From positions 124,001 to 188,000 of the forward strand of contig NZ_FNBM01000010.1 of assembly GCF_900102335.1 (NCBI RefSeq): DNA of 64,000 nucleotides, given 5' to 3'. This DNA comes from Phytopseudomonas seleniipraecipitans (GTDB taxonomy: Bacteria > Pseudomonadota > Gammaproteobacteria > Pseudomonadales > Pseudomonadaceae). This document shows, piece after piece, positions 1 through 7,661 of this stretch. Made by a program: the position numbers and the translations under genes. The stretch's first letter is position 1, and the number at the start of each line of letters is the position of its first letter. The notes under the pieces were generated by a model. That model was not told the origin of the DNA and ran no database searches. It was given only the letters and a program-made list of their open reading frames with translations.

Positions 1-1
1 G

Positions 2-196
2 GCCGGGGTCGACAAGGGTTACTTGAAGGAGGGCGATGAGCGTGTGATCGCTCACACCAAACTGATCGGAGGCGGTGAATCGGATTCGGTGACCTTCGAT
101 GTCAGCAAGCTGGATGCGGCTGAAAGCTATCAATTCTTTTGCTCGTTTCCAGGCCACGCCGCGCTGATGAAAGGTGCGCTTACCCTGGTCGATTGA
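2..196 (+). CDS. azu: Azurin, C-terminal part (cut by window start)
   Basis: The last 64 residues of a small blue copper protein that carries electrons in the periplasm. The reading frame ends CSFPGHAALMKGALTLVD. This contains the azurin copper ligands in the usual order and spacing: Cys, His four residues after the Phe-Pro, and Met. The N-terminus, signal peptide and first His ligand lie outside the window. A strong intrinsic terminator follows directly. Identification is by motif and is very secure for the azurin family. Confidence 0.95.
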   Translation, partial: AGVDKGYLKEGDERVIAHTKLIGGGESDSVTFDVSKLDAAESYQFFCSFPGHAALMKGALTLVD

Positions 197-213
197 AAAT
201 CGTGTCTCACGCC

Positions 214-242
214 AAGCCGCTGGTTCGTCAGCGGCTTTTTTA
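214..242 (+). terminator. Intrinsic terminator of azurin gene
   Basis: Nine-base arms AAGCCGCTG (214-222) and CAGCGGCTT (229-237) are separated by a 6-base loop and followed by a run of T. It starts 18 bases after the azurin stop codon. Confidence 0.9.
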
Positions 243-753
243 TGCCTGTGAAAAAGCAGGTCTGTCGTCAAGTTACGCACAGAGGCTGTTGATAACGCTG
301 TATCGAACGTGTGTGCAACCGTACGCAGGGCTTGGCGTGCGGCGCTTTCAGCCCGTAGCGCTTTTTCTGATCAGGAATTTTATGTTGTAAAACAGAGCGT
401 TGGAGGCATCATCAGGTTGATCTCCAGTAATTGCCCACATCTGCTGTGGGCAGCGTTGTGGATAAGATGCGTATGTCGGTCTGCAGGCCCCGGGCTTGCT
501 GCCCTGACACGTTATGGTTGTTTTTTGATCAGCTGCGTGGTCGCGTGAAAAGCACACCGACTGTGTGTTGAAGTCAATAAATACTTCAATATTTTCAGGA
601 TGTTAAAAGCCTGGAGGACGTTATGGAGGCGCGGTTATCCACTCTCACTGTGGAGCAGCCTGTGGATAACGTGGTGGTGGTTTACTCGGGGATTACCAGC
701 GCGTGCGCTGCAGCGCGCTGGTGATTTTTTACTCAGCTGCCGGAGGCGCGCTT
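243..753. other. Gene-free region with clustered DnaA-box-like sites
   Basis: About 510 bases with no convincing gene; the short ORFs here have no coding character. It holds four sites close to the DnaA box TTATCCACA. They are TGTTGATAA (287-295), TGTGGATAA (457-465, exact on the minus strand), TTATCCACT (635-643) and TGTGGATAA (661-669, exact on the minus strand). An AT-rich stretch lies at about 563-607. The chromosomal origin of Pseudomonas normally lies by dnaA and rpmH, neither of which is here, so origin function is not claimed. Confidence 0.45.
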
Positions 754-1395
754 CTAGTCTTCGCCACTGTCGCTTGAGCCAATGCCACGCCAGCGTTTGG
801 CACCGATCAGGATAAAGCGCAGCTGCTCGGTCATCTTCGTGTGTGGGCGGCGGTGCAGGGGCAGAGACGCGGACTGCGGGTCGATCAGCTCCGGCAGGGT
901 GGCGAATACGGTTTTCACCACCAGATCGGCCAACATGCTGCGCGCGGGTTCATCGAGATGCTGCAGTTTGGGCAGGCGGCTCAGGTCGCTCGCCAGGTCG
1001 GCGGCAATGCCTTCACGAAACGTGGCCAGGGCCATGCGCACGGGCAGCGAGCCGCCGAATTGCTCGCGAGCGAGGAACAGAAACTGGCCGCGGTTCTGCT
1101 CCACCGCACTGAGAAATATCTGCACCGAGGCGTCGATCATGCCGCCCAGTTCGAACTCGTTGCGGCGCACTTGGCGCAGCGTGACGCGAAAGGTTTCGCC
1201 CACCTCTGCAACCAGCGCCAGGCCGAGGGCGTCCATGTCCTTGAAATGGCGATAGAAGCCGGTTGGCACGATGCCGGCAACACGGGCGACTTCACGCAGG
1301 CTGAGGCTGCTGAAGGCCCGCCCGCCGTCGAGCAGCTGACGTGCTGCATCCATCAGCGCCTGACGGGTAGGGTGATGTGGGCTGGGTGATGGCAT
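754..1395 (-). CDS. TetR-family regulator, FabR/DesT-like
   Basis: A 213-residue DNA-binding regulator. The N-terminal helix-turn-helix (about residues 10-55) contains SSLSLREVARVAGIVPTGFY followed by RHFKDMDALGLALV. This closely resembles FabR of enterobacteria and DesT of Pseudomonas, repressors that tune unsaturated fatty acid synthesis or desaturation in response to acyl-CoA. The C-terminal part is an all-helical ligand domain of normal length. I chose ATG at 1395 because an upstream ATG at 1437 would place the start inside the terminator of the neighbouring gene. No desaturase or fab gene lies nearby, so its target must be elsewhere. Family assignment is firm; the lipid role is inferred from similarity. 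Confidence 0.82.
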   Translation of the reverse strand: MPSPSPHHPTRQALMDAARQLLDGGRAFSSLSLREVARVAGIVPTGFYRHFKDMDALGLALVAEVGETFRVTLRQVRRNEFELGGMIDASVQIFLSAVEQNRGQFLFLAREQFGGSLPVRMALATFREGIAADLASDLSRLPKLQHLDEPARSMLADLVVKTVFATLPELIDPQSASLPLHRRPHTKMTEQLRFILIGAKRWRGIGSSDSGED

Positions 1396-1430
1396 CGAAT
1401 CGATTCCCTGTTCTGCCGATTCGGGGTCGT

Positions 1431-1460
1431 AAAGCAAAACCCCGCCATGCGGCGGGGTTC
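1431..1460 (-). terminator. Intrinsic terminator of zapG
   Basis: Arms AACCCCGCC (1438-1446) and GGCGGGGTT (1451-1459) around a 4-base loop. Read on the minus strand the stem is followed by a T-rich tail, 20 bases after the zapG stop. Confidence 0.85.
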
Positions 1461-1479
1461 GAGTTACTCGCGCCGCTGC

Positions 1480-1920
1480 TTAATAGCGGTTCTTCAGGCC
1501 GTAGCCTTCATCGAGCATGCCCGGCACGTCGTCACCCTTGGGCGCGTAGTCCTTGGGCATTTCATTGTCACGCGGCGGGGTCAGGCGGTCGCGCTTCTCG
1601 CCAGTCGGCTCGGCGTGCAAGGTGGCGAGCAGGCGTTGGCGCGTCACTTCGTCGAGAGCCAGGCGATCGGCACCGTGCGACAGGTGTTCCTGAACGTCGT
1701 GATAACTCTGGGTCAGTTTCTTGACCAGATTGGCGGTGGTGTTGAAGTGGGTAACCACTTCGCTCTGGTAGGCCTCGAAACGTTCCTGCATGTCGTCCAG
1801 CTGACGCTGCGTGCGGCTGGGGGCGGCATTGGGCGCAAGGCGGGCGATCAGGAAACCGATGGCGATGCCAGCGACCAGGGTAAGTGCCGGTAGCAACCAG
1901 GCGGTGAGCGTCTGTTCCAC
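1480..1920 (-). CDS. zapG: ZapG (YhcB, DUF1043) cell-envelope/division protein
   Basis: A 146-residue protein with one N-terminal membrane anchor (residues about 7-28, LLPALTLVAGIAIGFLIARL). A long helical, coiled-coil-like cytoplasmic part with QRQLDDMQERFEAYQSEVV follows, then a polar, probably disordered tail. This is the layout of the YhcB/ZapG family, which in E. coli helps coordinate envelope growth and cell division. It has its own terminator and is divergent from the hydrolase gene. The nearby zapE and trpS match the usual Pseudomonas neighbourhood, as I remember it. The family call is secure; the exact role in Pseudomonas is inferred. Confidence 0.85.
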   Translation of the reverse strand: MEQTLTAWLLPALTLVAGIAIGFLIARLAPNAAPSRTQRQLDDMQERFEAYQSEVVTHFNTTANLVKKLTQSYHDVQEHLSHGADRLALDEVTRQRLLATLHAEPTGEKRDRLTPPRDNEMPKDYAPKGDDVPGMLDEGYGLKNRY

Positions 1921-2056
1921 GAGTCCTTCCTCTCTAAACGGCTTTGCTTTACGTTAACGGCTGGAACCTGCGCTGTACACCGCTAAGTGCTGGTGTGCGC
2001 ACGTTAAATGCTAGACGAGTCGACCCTGTTCAAGGTCACGGAGTTCACTGTTGCTC

Positions 2057-2680
2057 ATGCGCGAAACCCCCGTAATGATCGCTGGCCCGAGCGGCCAGCT
2101 CGAGGCCCTTTCTCTAGAGGTGGCCGAGGCGCGCGGCGTTGCGCTGATCTGCCACCCCAACCCGGTGCAGGGCGGCACCATGCTCAACAAGGTGGTGTCG
2201 ACCCTGCAACGCACCGCCCGCGATGCCGGTTACCACACCCTGCGTTTCAACTACCGTGGTGTCGGTGCCAGTGCCGGCAGCCATGACATGGGCAGCGGCG
2301 AAGTCGATGACGCCGAAGCCGTTGCTCACTGGCTGCGTGCCACCTATCCCGAGCTGCCGTTGACCCTGCTGGGGTTCTCCTTCGGCGGCTTCGTGGCCGC
2401 CAGTCTTGGCGCGCGCCTGGAAGGGCAGGGCATCGAGGTGACGAAACTGTTCATGGTCGCTCCCGCCGTGATGCGCCTGAGCGGCGACAACCCGCCGGCC
2501 GAGCATTGCCCGCTGGTGGTCATCCAGCCGGACGCCGACGAAGTGGTCGAGCCGCAGCTCGTCTACGATTGGTCCGCCAACCTCGGGCGTGCCCACGAGC
2601 TGCTGAAAGTGGCAGAATGCGGCCACTTCTTCCATGGCAAGCTGACGGATCTCAAAGACCTGCTGCTGCCGCGTCTCTGA
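2057..2680 (+). CDS. Alpha/beta hydrolase (YtxG/YsgA-like esterase fold)
   Basis: A 207-residue cytoplasmic alpha/beta hydrolase. The motif CHPNPVQGGTMLNKVV near residue 35 and the nucleophile elbow GFSFGG (about residue 112) are clear. An Asp in VIQPDADEVV and a His in AECGHFFHG complete a plausible Ser-Asp-His triad. This small subfamily is widespread in proteobacteria, and its substrate is unknown. Start choice is not settled: ATG at 2057 is given, but TTG at 2051 sits 7 bases from a GGAG (2040-2043), which is better ribosome-binding-site spacing. It lies just upstream of trpS on the same strand. Confidence 0.8.
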   Translation: MRETPVMIAGPSGQLEALSLEVAEARGVALICHPNPVQGGTMLNKVVSTLQRTARDAGYHTLRFNYRGVGASAGSHDMGSGEVDDAEAVAHWLRATYPELPLTLLGFSFGGFVAASLGARLEGQGIEVTKLFMVAPAVMRLSGDNPPAEHCPLVVIQPDADEVVEPQLVYDWSANLGRAHELLKVAECGHFFHGKLTDLKDLLLPRL

Positions 2681-2720
2681 TCTGCTGCGCGTCGCGCCGG
2701 CTCCATTCAAACAGGTGGGA

Positions 2721-2750
2721 GCGCGGTATTTTCCTCGGTAAATACCGCGC
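2721..2750 (+). other. Perfect 11-bp hairpin in the trpS leader
   Basis: Arms GCGCGGTATTT (2721-2731) and AAATACCGCGC (2740-2750) enclose an 8-base loop. It lies 41 bases after the hydrolase stop and 67 bases before trpS. No T run follows, so it is either a weak terminator, an mRNA-processing hairpin or a regulatory leader structure. Confidence 0.5.
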
Positions 2751-2817
2751 CCCGTTTGTTGCGAACCAGCGCCCCGCTCGCGATCATCCAGTTGGTCCAC
2801 GTAAAGCGAACCCGAAC

Positions 2818-4167
2818 ATGACCACTCGTATTCTTACCGGTATCACCACCACCGGCACGCCACACCTGGGCAACTACGCCGGCGCAATTCGTCCGGCCAT
2901 CGTCGCCAGCCGCAGCCCCGATGCGGACTCGTTCTATTTCCTCGCCGACTACCACGCGCTGATCAAGTGCGACGACCCGCTGCGCATTCAGCGCTCGCGC
3001 CTGGAGATCGCCGCGACCTGGCTTGCGCTGGGGCTCGATACCGACCGCGCGACGTTCTATCGCCAGTCCGATATTCCGGAAATCCCCGAGCTGTGCTGGT
3101 TGCTGACCTGTGTGGCCGGCAAGGGCCTGCTCAACCGCGCCCACGCCTACAAGGCATCGGTCGACAAGAACGTCGAATCCGGCGAGGACCCGGATGCCGG
3201 CGTGACCATGGGCCTGTTCAGTTACCCGATCCTGATGGCTGCGGACATCCTCATGTTCAACGCGCAGAAGGTGCCGGTCGGCCGTGACCAGATCCAGCAT
3301 GTGGAGATGGCCCGCGACATCGGCCAGCGCTTCAACCACCTGTTCGGCCAGGGCAAGGACCTGTTCAAGCTGCCCGAAGCGGTGATCGAAGAAGACGTCG
3401 CCACCTTGCCAGGGCTAGACGGCCGCAAGATGTCGAAGAGCTACGACAACACCATCCCGCTGTTCTCCAACTCCAAGCAACTCAAGGATGCCGTGGCGCG
3501 CATCGTTACCGACTCCAAACTGCCTGGCGAAGCCAAAGACCCGGACAACTCGCACCTCTTCACGCTGTACCAGGCCTTTGCCGCACCGACCCAGCAGGCT
3601 GACTTCCGCGCCGCGCTGGTCGGCGGCATGGCCTGGGGCGAAGCCAAGCAGGCGCTTTACGAGTTGCTGGAAGCCGAGCTGGGCGAGGCGCGCGAGCGCT
3701 ATCACACCCTGATTGCCCGTCCGGCGGATCTGGAAGACATTCTGCTCGCAGGCGCCGCCAAGGCACGCAAGATCGCGACGCCGTTCCTCGGTGAACTGCG
3801 TGAGGCGGTTGGCTTGCGCTCGTTCCGCAGCCAGGCGACCGGTAGCGACACGGTCAAGAAGAAGGCCGCCAAGCGCGCCCGTTTCGTCAGCTTCCGCGAC
3901 GAAGACGGCAGCTTCCGCTTCCGCTTGCTGGATGTTGACGGCGAGCAGCTGCTGCTCTCGCCAGCCTTCGCCGACGGCAAGGCTGCCGGGCAGGCGAGCA
4001 AGCGCCTGCAGGCCGGTGAGCCGCTGGATATCCGTGTGCAGGGCAACGCTTTCGGCGTGTGGCTGGATGAGCAGCAGGTTGGCGAAAGCCCGGCCTTCGC
4101 CGACGCAGCTGCCACCGAAGCCGCGATTACCCGCTTGCGCGAAGCGCTGGCGCCAGAAGAAGCCTGA
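2818..4167 (+). CDS. trpS: Tryptophanyl-tRNA synthetase, long form
   Basis: A 449-residue class I aminoacyl-tRNA synthetase that charges tRNA-Trp. The HIGH-like motif is GTPHLGNYAG (about residue 13) and the KMSKS loop is GRKMSKSYDN (about residue 202). After the roughly 330-residue catalytic and anticodon core there is an extra domain of about 100 residues. This includes KKKAAKRARFVSFRDEDGSF and is typical of Pseudomonas TrpS but absent from the E. coli enzyme. I chose ATG at 2818 because MTTRILTGITTTG is the family N-terminus; the upstream in-frame sequence overlaps the hydrolase gene and the leader hairpin. Confidence 0.95.
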   Translation: MTTRILTGITTTGTPHLGNYAGAIRPAIVASRSPDADSFYFLADYHALIKCDDPLRIQRSRLEIAATWLALGLDTDRATFYRQSDIPEIPELCWLLTCVAGKGLLNRAHAYKASVDKNVESGEDPDAGVTMGLFSYPILMAADILMFNAQKVPVGRDQIQHVEMARDIGQRFNHLFGQGKDLFKLPEAVIEEDVATLPGLDGRKMSKSYDNTIPLFSNSKQLKDAVARIVTDSKLPGEAKDPDNSHLFTLYQAFAAPTQQADFRAALVGGMAWGEAKQALYELLEAELGEARERYHTLIARPADLEDILLAGAAKARKIATPFLGELREAVGLRSFRSQATGSDTVKKKAAKRARFVSFRDEDGSFRFRLLDVDGEQLLLSPAFADGKAAGQASKRLQAGEPLDIRVQGNAFGVWLDEQQVGESPAFADAAATEAAITRLREALAPEEA

Positions 4168-4427
4168 GCCGGTCAGCAGGGTGGATCACGCTGCATCGAT
4201 CCACCTTGACGGTGCGCCGCGAGACCATTGGGTCTCGAGTGTTGAGCGCACCGGGTGATGTGTTCACGCCGCAAAGAAGCCTGACACCATTGGTGAGGCT
4301 GGCGGTCTGAGCCAACAAGTCACCCAGCTACCGACTGCAAAACCTCGCCGCCCGTAGGGGCTATTTGCCATTCCGCGGGGGCGTCGCTAAAGTGTCGCCC
4401 CCGCTTTATTTGCCCGGTTTACGCACT
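4168..4427. other. Intergenic region with hairpin after trpS
   Basis: No gene seen. A hairpin with arms GGTGGATC (4180-4187) and GATCCACC (4198-4205) follows trpS and may help terminate or stabilise its mRNA; no T run follows. The rest leads to zapE without a promoter I can assign. Confidence 0.4.
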
Positions 4428-5522
4428 ATGACCCCGCTCGAACGCTACCAGGCCGACCTCAAACGTCCGGACTTCTTCCACGATGCCGCTCAGGAAAAGG
4501 CCGTGCGCCACCTGCAGCGCCTGTACGACGAACTGATCGCCGATGATCGCAGCAAGCCCGGCGTGTTCGGCAAGCTGTTCGGCAAGAAGACCGTCACGCC
4601 GGTAAAGGGCCTGTACTTCTGGGGCGGCGTCGGCCGCGGCAAGACCTACCTGGTCGACACCTTCTTCGACGCGCTGCCGTTCAAGGAAAAGGAGCGCACG
4701 CACTTTCACCGCTTCATGAAGCGCGTGCACGAAGAGATGCGCACCCTCAAGGACGTCAAGAACCCGCTGACCGTGATCGGTAAGCGCTTTTCCGAGCAGT
4801 TCCGGGTGATCTGCTTCGACGAGTTCTTCGTGTCCGACATCACCGATGCGATGATCCTGGCGACGCTTCTTGAGGAAATGTTCAAGAACGGCGTGACCCT
4901 GGTATCTACCTCCAACATCGTGCCGGACGGTCTCTACAAGGACGGCCTGCAGCGCTCGCGCTTCCTGCCGGCCATCGAGCTGCTCAAGGTGCACACCGAG
5001 ATCGTCAACGTCGACAGCGGCATCGATTACCGTCTGCGGGCGCTGGAGCAAGCCGAGCTGTTCCACTTTCCACTGGGCGAGGCCGCTGAGCAGAGCCTGG
5101 AGAAGAGCTTCAAGAGTTTGCTGCATGAGAAAGCCAGCGTGCAGGAAAACGAAGCGCTGATGATCGAGAACCGCGCCATCACTGCTCGCCGTGTCGGCGG
5201 CGATGTGGGCTGGTTCGATTTCCGCGAGCTGTGCGACGGCCCGCGTAGCCAGAACGACTACATCGAACTGGGCAAGATCTTCCACTCGGTGATCCTCTCC
5301 AACGTCGAGCAGATGAGCGTGGCCAAGGAAGACATGGCCCGGCGCTTCATCAACCTGGTGGACGAGTTCTACGACCGCAACGTCAAGCTGATCATCTCTG
5401 CCGAAGTGGAACTCAAGGACCTGTACACCGGAGGTCGCCTGAGCTTCGAGTTCCAGCGCACCCTGAGCCGCTTGCTGGAAATGCAGTCCCACGAGTTTCT
5501 GTCGCGCCCGCACAAGCCCTGA
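4428..5522 (+). CDS. zapE: ZapE cell-division ATPase (AFG1 family)
   Basis: A 364-residue AFG1/LACE1-type P-loop ATPase. Walker A is FWGGVGRGKTYLVD (about residue 65) and Walker B is VICFDEFFVSD (about residue 128). In E. coli ZapE associates with the Z-ring under stress. The homology region begins at MTPLERYQADLKRPDFFHD, so ATG at 4428 is the start; the 21 codons upstream in frame look non-coding. It forms its own unit with a strong terminator. Confidence 0.93.
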   Translation: MTPLERYQADLKRPDFFHDAAQEKAVRHLQRLYDELIADDRSKPGVFGKLFGKKTVTPVKGLYFWGGVGRGKTYLVDTFFDALPFKEKERTHFHRFMKRVHEEMRTLKDVKNPLTVIGKRFSEQFRVICFDEFFVSDITDAMILATLLEEMFKNGVTLVSTSNIVPDGLYKDGLQRSRFLPAIELLKVHTEIVNVDSGIDYRLRALEQAELFHFPLGEAAEQSLEKSFKSLLHEKASVQENEALMIENRAITARRVGGDVGWFDFRELCDGPRSQNDYIELGKIFHSVILSNVEQMSVAKEDMARRFINLVDEFYDRNVKLIISAEVELKDLYTGGRLSFEFQRTLSRLLEMQSHEFLSRPHKP

Positions 5523-5541
5523 TCGACTGAACGTGGCCAAG

Positions 5542-5586
5542 GCCGCACGCCCGCTTCGTTGAGAAGCAGGGCGCGCGGCTTTTTTA
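5542..5586 (+). terminator. Intrinsic terminator of zapE
   Basis: GCCGCACGCCC (5542-5552) pairs with GGGCGCGCGGC (5569-5579) with one mismatch. An inner GCTTC/GAAGC stem and a run of six T follow. The next gene is convergent, so it may also act on that transcript. Confidence 0.85.
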
Positions 5587-5595
5587 TGACCGCGG

Positions 5596-6612
5596 TTAGG
5601 CGCGGCTGGTGGGCTGCTGGGTCTGCTGTTGGAATTGTTGGCGGTAGTGGTTGGGCGACAAGCCGGTGTGCTGGCGGAACAGGCGGGCGAAGAAGCTGGC
5701 ATCGTCGTAGCCGATCTCGTAGCTGACCGTCTTGATGCTCTTCGCTGAGGACGACAGCAAGCCCTTGGCCGTTTCGATGCGCAGCCTTTGCAGGTAATAC
5801 AGCGGTTTGTCGCCGGTGGCCGCGTGGAAGCGGCGCATGAAATTACGGATGCTCATGCCATGCTCACGGGCGACGTCTTCGAAGCGAAAACGCTCGGCGA
5901 AGTGATCCTCAAGCCATTGCTGGATCTGCAGGATCTTCGGGTCCTGATGCTGCTTCTGGCCGCCGAAGCCGATGCGCCCCGGCGTGTAGCTGCGGCGCAC
6001 TTCGTAGAGGATGTCGCGGGCCACACTCTGCGCCACGCTGGTGCCACAGAAACGTTCGATCAGGTAGATATACAGATCGCACGCTGATGTCGGGCCGGCT
6101 ACGCAGTACAGGTTATCCGCGTCGGTCAGGTGCTTGTCCTGGTTGAGCACCACGGCGGGAAAACGCGTGGAGAACTCGCCGAAGAACCGCCAACAGGTGG
6201 TCGCCTCCTTGCCGTCGAGCAGGCCGCTGGCAGCCAGCCAGAACGCTCCGTTGGCTTCCCCGCAGAGGCTGGCGCCGGCGGCGTGGCGCTCGCGTAGCCA
6301 ATCGAACACGTGCGGGTAGCGGCTGCTTAGCGCGTCGTAATCGTCCCAGAACGCCGGCAGGATAATCAGCTCGGCCTGGTCATCGAGCGGGCCGTCGACC
6401 GGCAGTTGCACGTCGCTGAAGCTGCGTACCGGCAAACCGTCCGGGCTGACCAGGCGCACCTCGAAGGTAGGCACCAGCCCCAGGCCCTGTTGTTTGCCGT
6501 GGCGCAAGCCGGCCATATGAAAGAAATCTCTGGCTTGCATGAGGGTCGAAGCGAATACGCCGGGCGTGGCGAGAATGCTCACCCGAGTGAGCGGGGATAG
6601 CAGGCTGGGCAT
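5596..6612 (-). CDS. GlxA-type AraC-family regulator (DJ-1/PfpI plus HTH)
   Basis: A 338-residue transcriptional regulator. Residues 1-190 form a DJ-1/PfpI amidotransferase-like fold beginning LTRVSILATPGVFASTLMQA. The sequence ASLCGEANGAFWLAASGLLDG sits at the usual nucleophile-elbow position. Residues about 225-330 are an AraC/XylS double helix-turn-helix, including AKGLLSSSAKSIKTVSYEIG and FARLFRQHTGLSPNHYR. Relatives such as GbdR, CdhR and ArgR control amine and amino-acid catabolism in Pseudomonas. No such operon is adjacent; the divergent neighbour is nfi. ATG at 6612 is preferred because the upstream 54 codons lack similarity. Confidence 0.88.
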   Translation of the reverse strand: MPSLLSPLTRVSILATPGVFASTLMQARDFFHMAGLRHGKQQGLGLVPTFEVRLVSPDGLPVRSFSDVQLPVDGPLDDQAELIILPAFWDDYDALSSRYPHVFDWLRERHAAGASLCGEANGAFWLAASGLLDGKEATTCWRFFGEFSTRFPAVVLNQDKHLTDADNLYCVAGPTSACDLYIYLIERFCGTSVAQSVARDILYEVRRSYTPGRIGFGGQKQHQDPKILQIQQWLEDHFAERFRFEDVAREHGMSIRNFMRRFHAATGDKPLYYLQRLRIETAKGLLSSSAKSIKTVSYEIGYDDASFFARLFRQHTGLSPNHYRQQFQQQTQQPTSRA

Positions 6613-6740
6613 GGCTGTTGTTCTTATTCGAGTGATTGGGCCAGCTGATGGTGAAGCTGTCAGGCTGTGGCTGAATCGTCTTCTTTTATCAGTGCTGCGT
6701 CCAGCGTGGTCTTGCAATCTTTGTTCAAGGAGCTGTCGCC

Positions 6741-7448
6741 ATGATCGCCTTTTCCGAACTCGCCGCCTCGCCATTCGCCGACTGGGATGGCACCCCGGCC
6801 GCGGCGAGAATCCTGCAGAAACAGCTGGCCGAGCAGGTTTGCCTGGACGATGACTTTGCGCCGCTGCGGCTGCTCGCCGGGGTCGATGTCGGCTTCGAGG
6901 AGGGCGGCACCATCACCCGCGCCGCGGCGATCCTGCTCGACGCGCAAACCCTGCAGCCGATCGCCGAGTGCGTGGCGCGCATTCCCACCAGCATGCCCTA
7001 CGTGCCGGGCCTGCTGTCGTTTCGTGAGCTGCCGGCGCTGATCGACGCGCTGGCGGGGCTGCCATCGGAGCCGGACCTGATCGTGGTCGATGGCCACGGT
7101 ATCGCCCACCCGCGTGGCCTGGGCATTGCCGCTCACCTCGGGGTCGTCAGCGGCCGGCCCACCATTGGTGTGGCGAAGAAGATCCTTACCGGATCGCACG
7201 GTGAACTGGGTGAGGAGCGGGGCGACAAGGTCGAGTTGCTCGATCGCCAGGGCCGGCAGATCGGCTGGATGCTACGCAGCAAGCGCAAGGTGCGGCCGCT
7301 GATCGTCTCGCCGGGCCATCGGGTGAGCATGGCGACTGCAGCAGAGCTGGTGTTGAGCTGGGATACCGGCTATCGGTTACCGGAGCCGACGCGGCTGGCT
7401 GATCGCCTGGCTTCACGGCGTGATAGGAAGGGCCCCACGCTTCTCTAG
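6741..7448 (+). CDS. nfi: Endonuclease V (deoxyinosine 3' endonuclease)
   Basis: A 235-residue DNA repair enzyme that nicks DNA one nucleotide 3' of deoxyinosine produced by nitrosative deamination. The motifs are all present: AGVDVGFE (first catalytic Asp, about residue 40), TSMPYVPGLLSFRELP with the PYIP-like wedge, and LIVVDGHGIAHPRGLGIAAHLG (second Asp). GVAKKILTGSH and PLIVSPGHRVS follow. Length matches the family. It is divergent from the AraC-type regulator with a 128-base intergenic region. Confidence 0.95.
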   Translation: MIAFSELAASPFADWDGTPAAARILQKQLAEQVCLDDDFAPLRLLAGVDVGFEEGGTITRAAAILLDAQTLQPIAECVARIPTSMPYVPGLLSFRELPALIDALAGLPSEPDLIVVDGHGIAHPRGLGIAAHLGVVSGRPTIGVAKKILTGSHGELGEERGDKVELLDRQGRQIGWMLRSKRKVRPLIVSPGHRVSMATAAELVLSWDTGYRLPEPTRLADRLASRRDRKGPTLL

Positions 7449-7512
7449 GCCGCTTGGTGCAAGGATATGATGGGCTGTCGCCCACCCTGCCGGCTGAAAG
7501 AGCTCACGCAAC

Positions 7513-7612
7513 GTAGCCCGGTGTTGAGCGCAGCGATACCCAGGGCAGTATTGGCATCACCATCGTAGGCAAGACCGAACCTGGGTATCGCTGCGCTCAA
7601 CCGCAGGCTACG
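7513..7612. repeat. Inverted pair of a ~31-bp intergenic repeat
   Basis: Forward copy at 7513-7544 (GTAGCCCGGTGTTGAGCGCA then GCGATACCCAGG) and inverted copy at 7580-7612 (CCTGGGTATCGCTGCGCTCA then ACCGCAGGCTACG). The same unit recurs at 40193-40263, 49046-49120 and 51017-51048. The layout, two inverted copies between convergent genes, is REP/BIME-like. This pair lies between nfi and the aldo/keto reductase gene and could fold into a bidirectional terminator. Confidence 0.85.
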
Positions 7613-7661
7613 GACGCGGGGCGATATTCCCGAAGGCACATCGCCCCGCAAGGACGCCGCT

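Noticed and set aside
139..548. Two short ORFs after azurin
   Set aside because: They run through the azurin terminator and the DnaA-box region and show no coding pattern.
1396..1437. Upstream start of the FabR/DesT-like gene
   Set aside because: It would put the start codon inside the zapG terminator; ATG 1395 fits the family.
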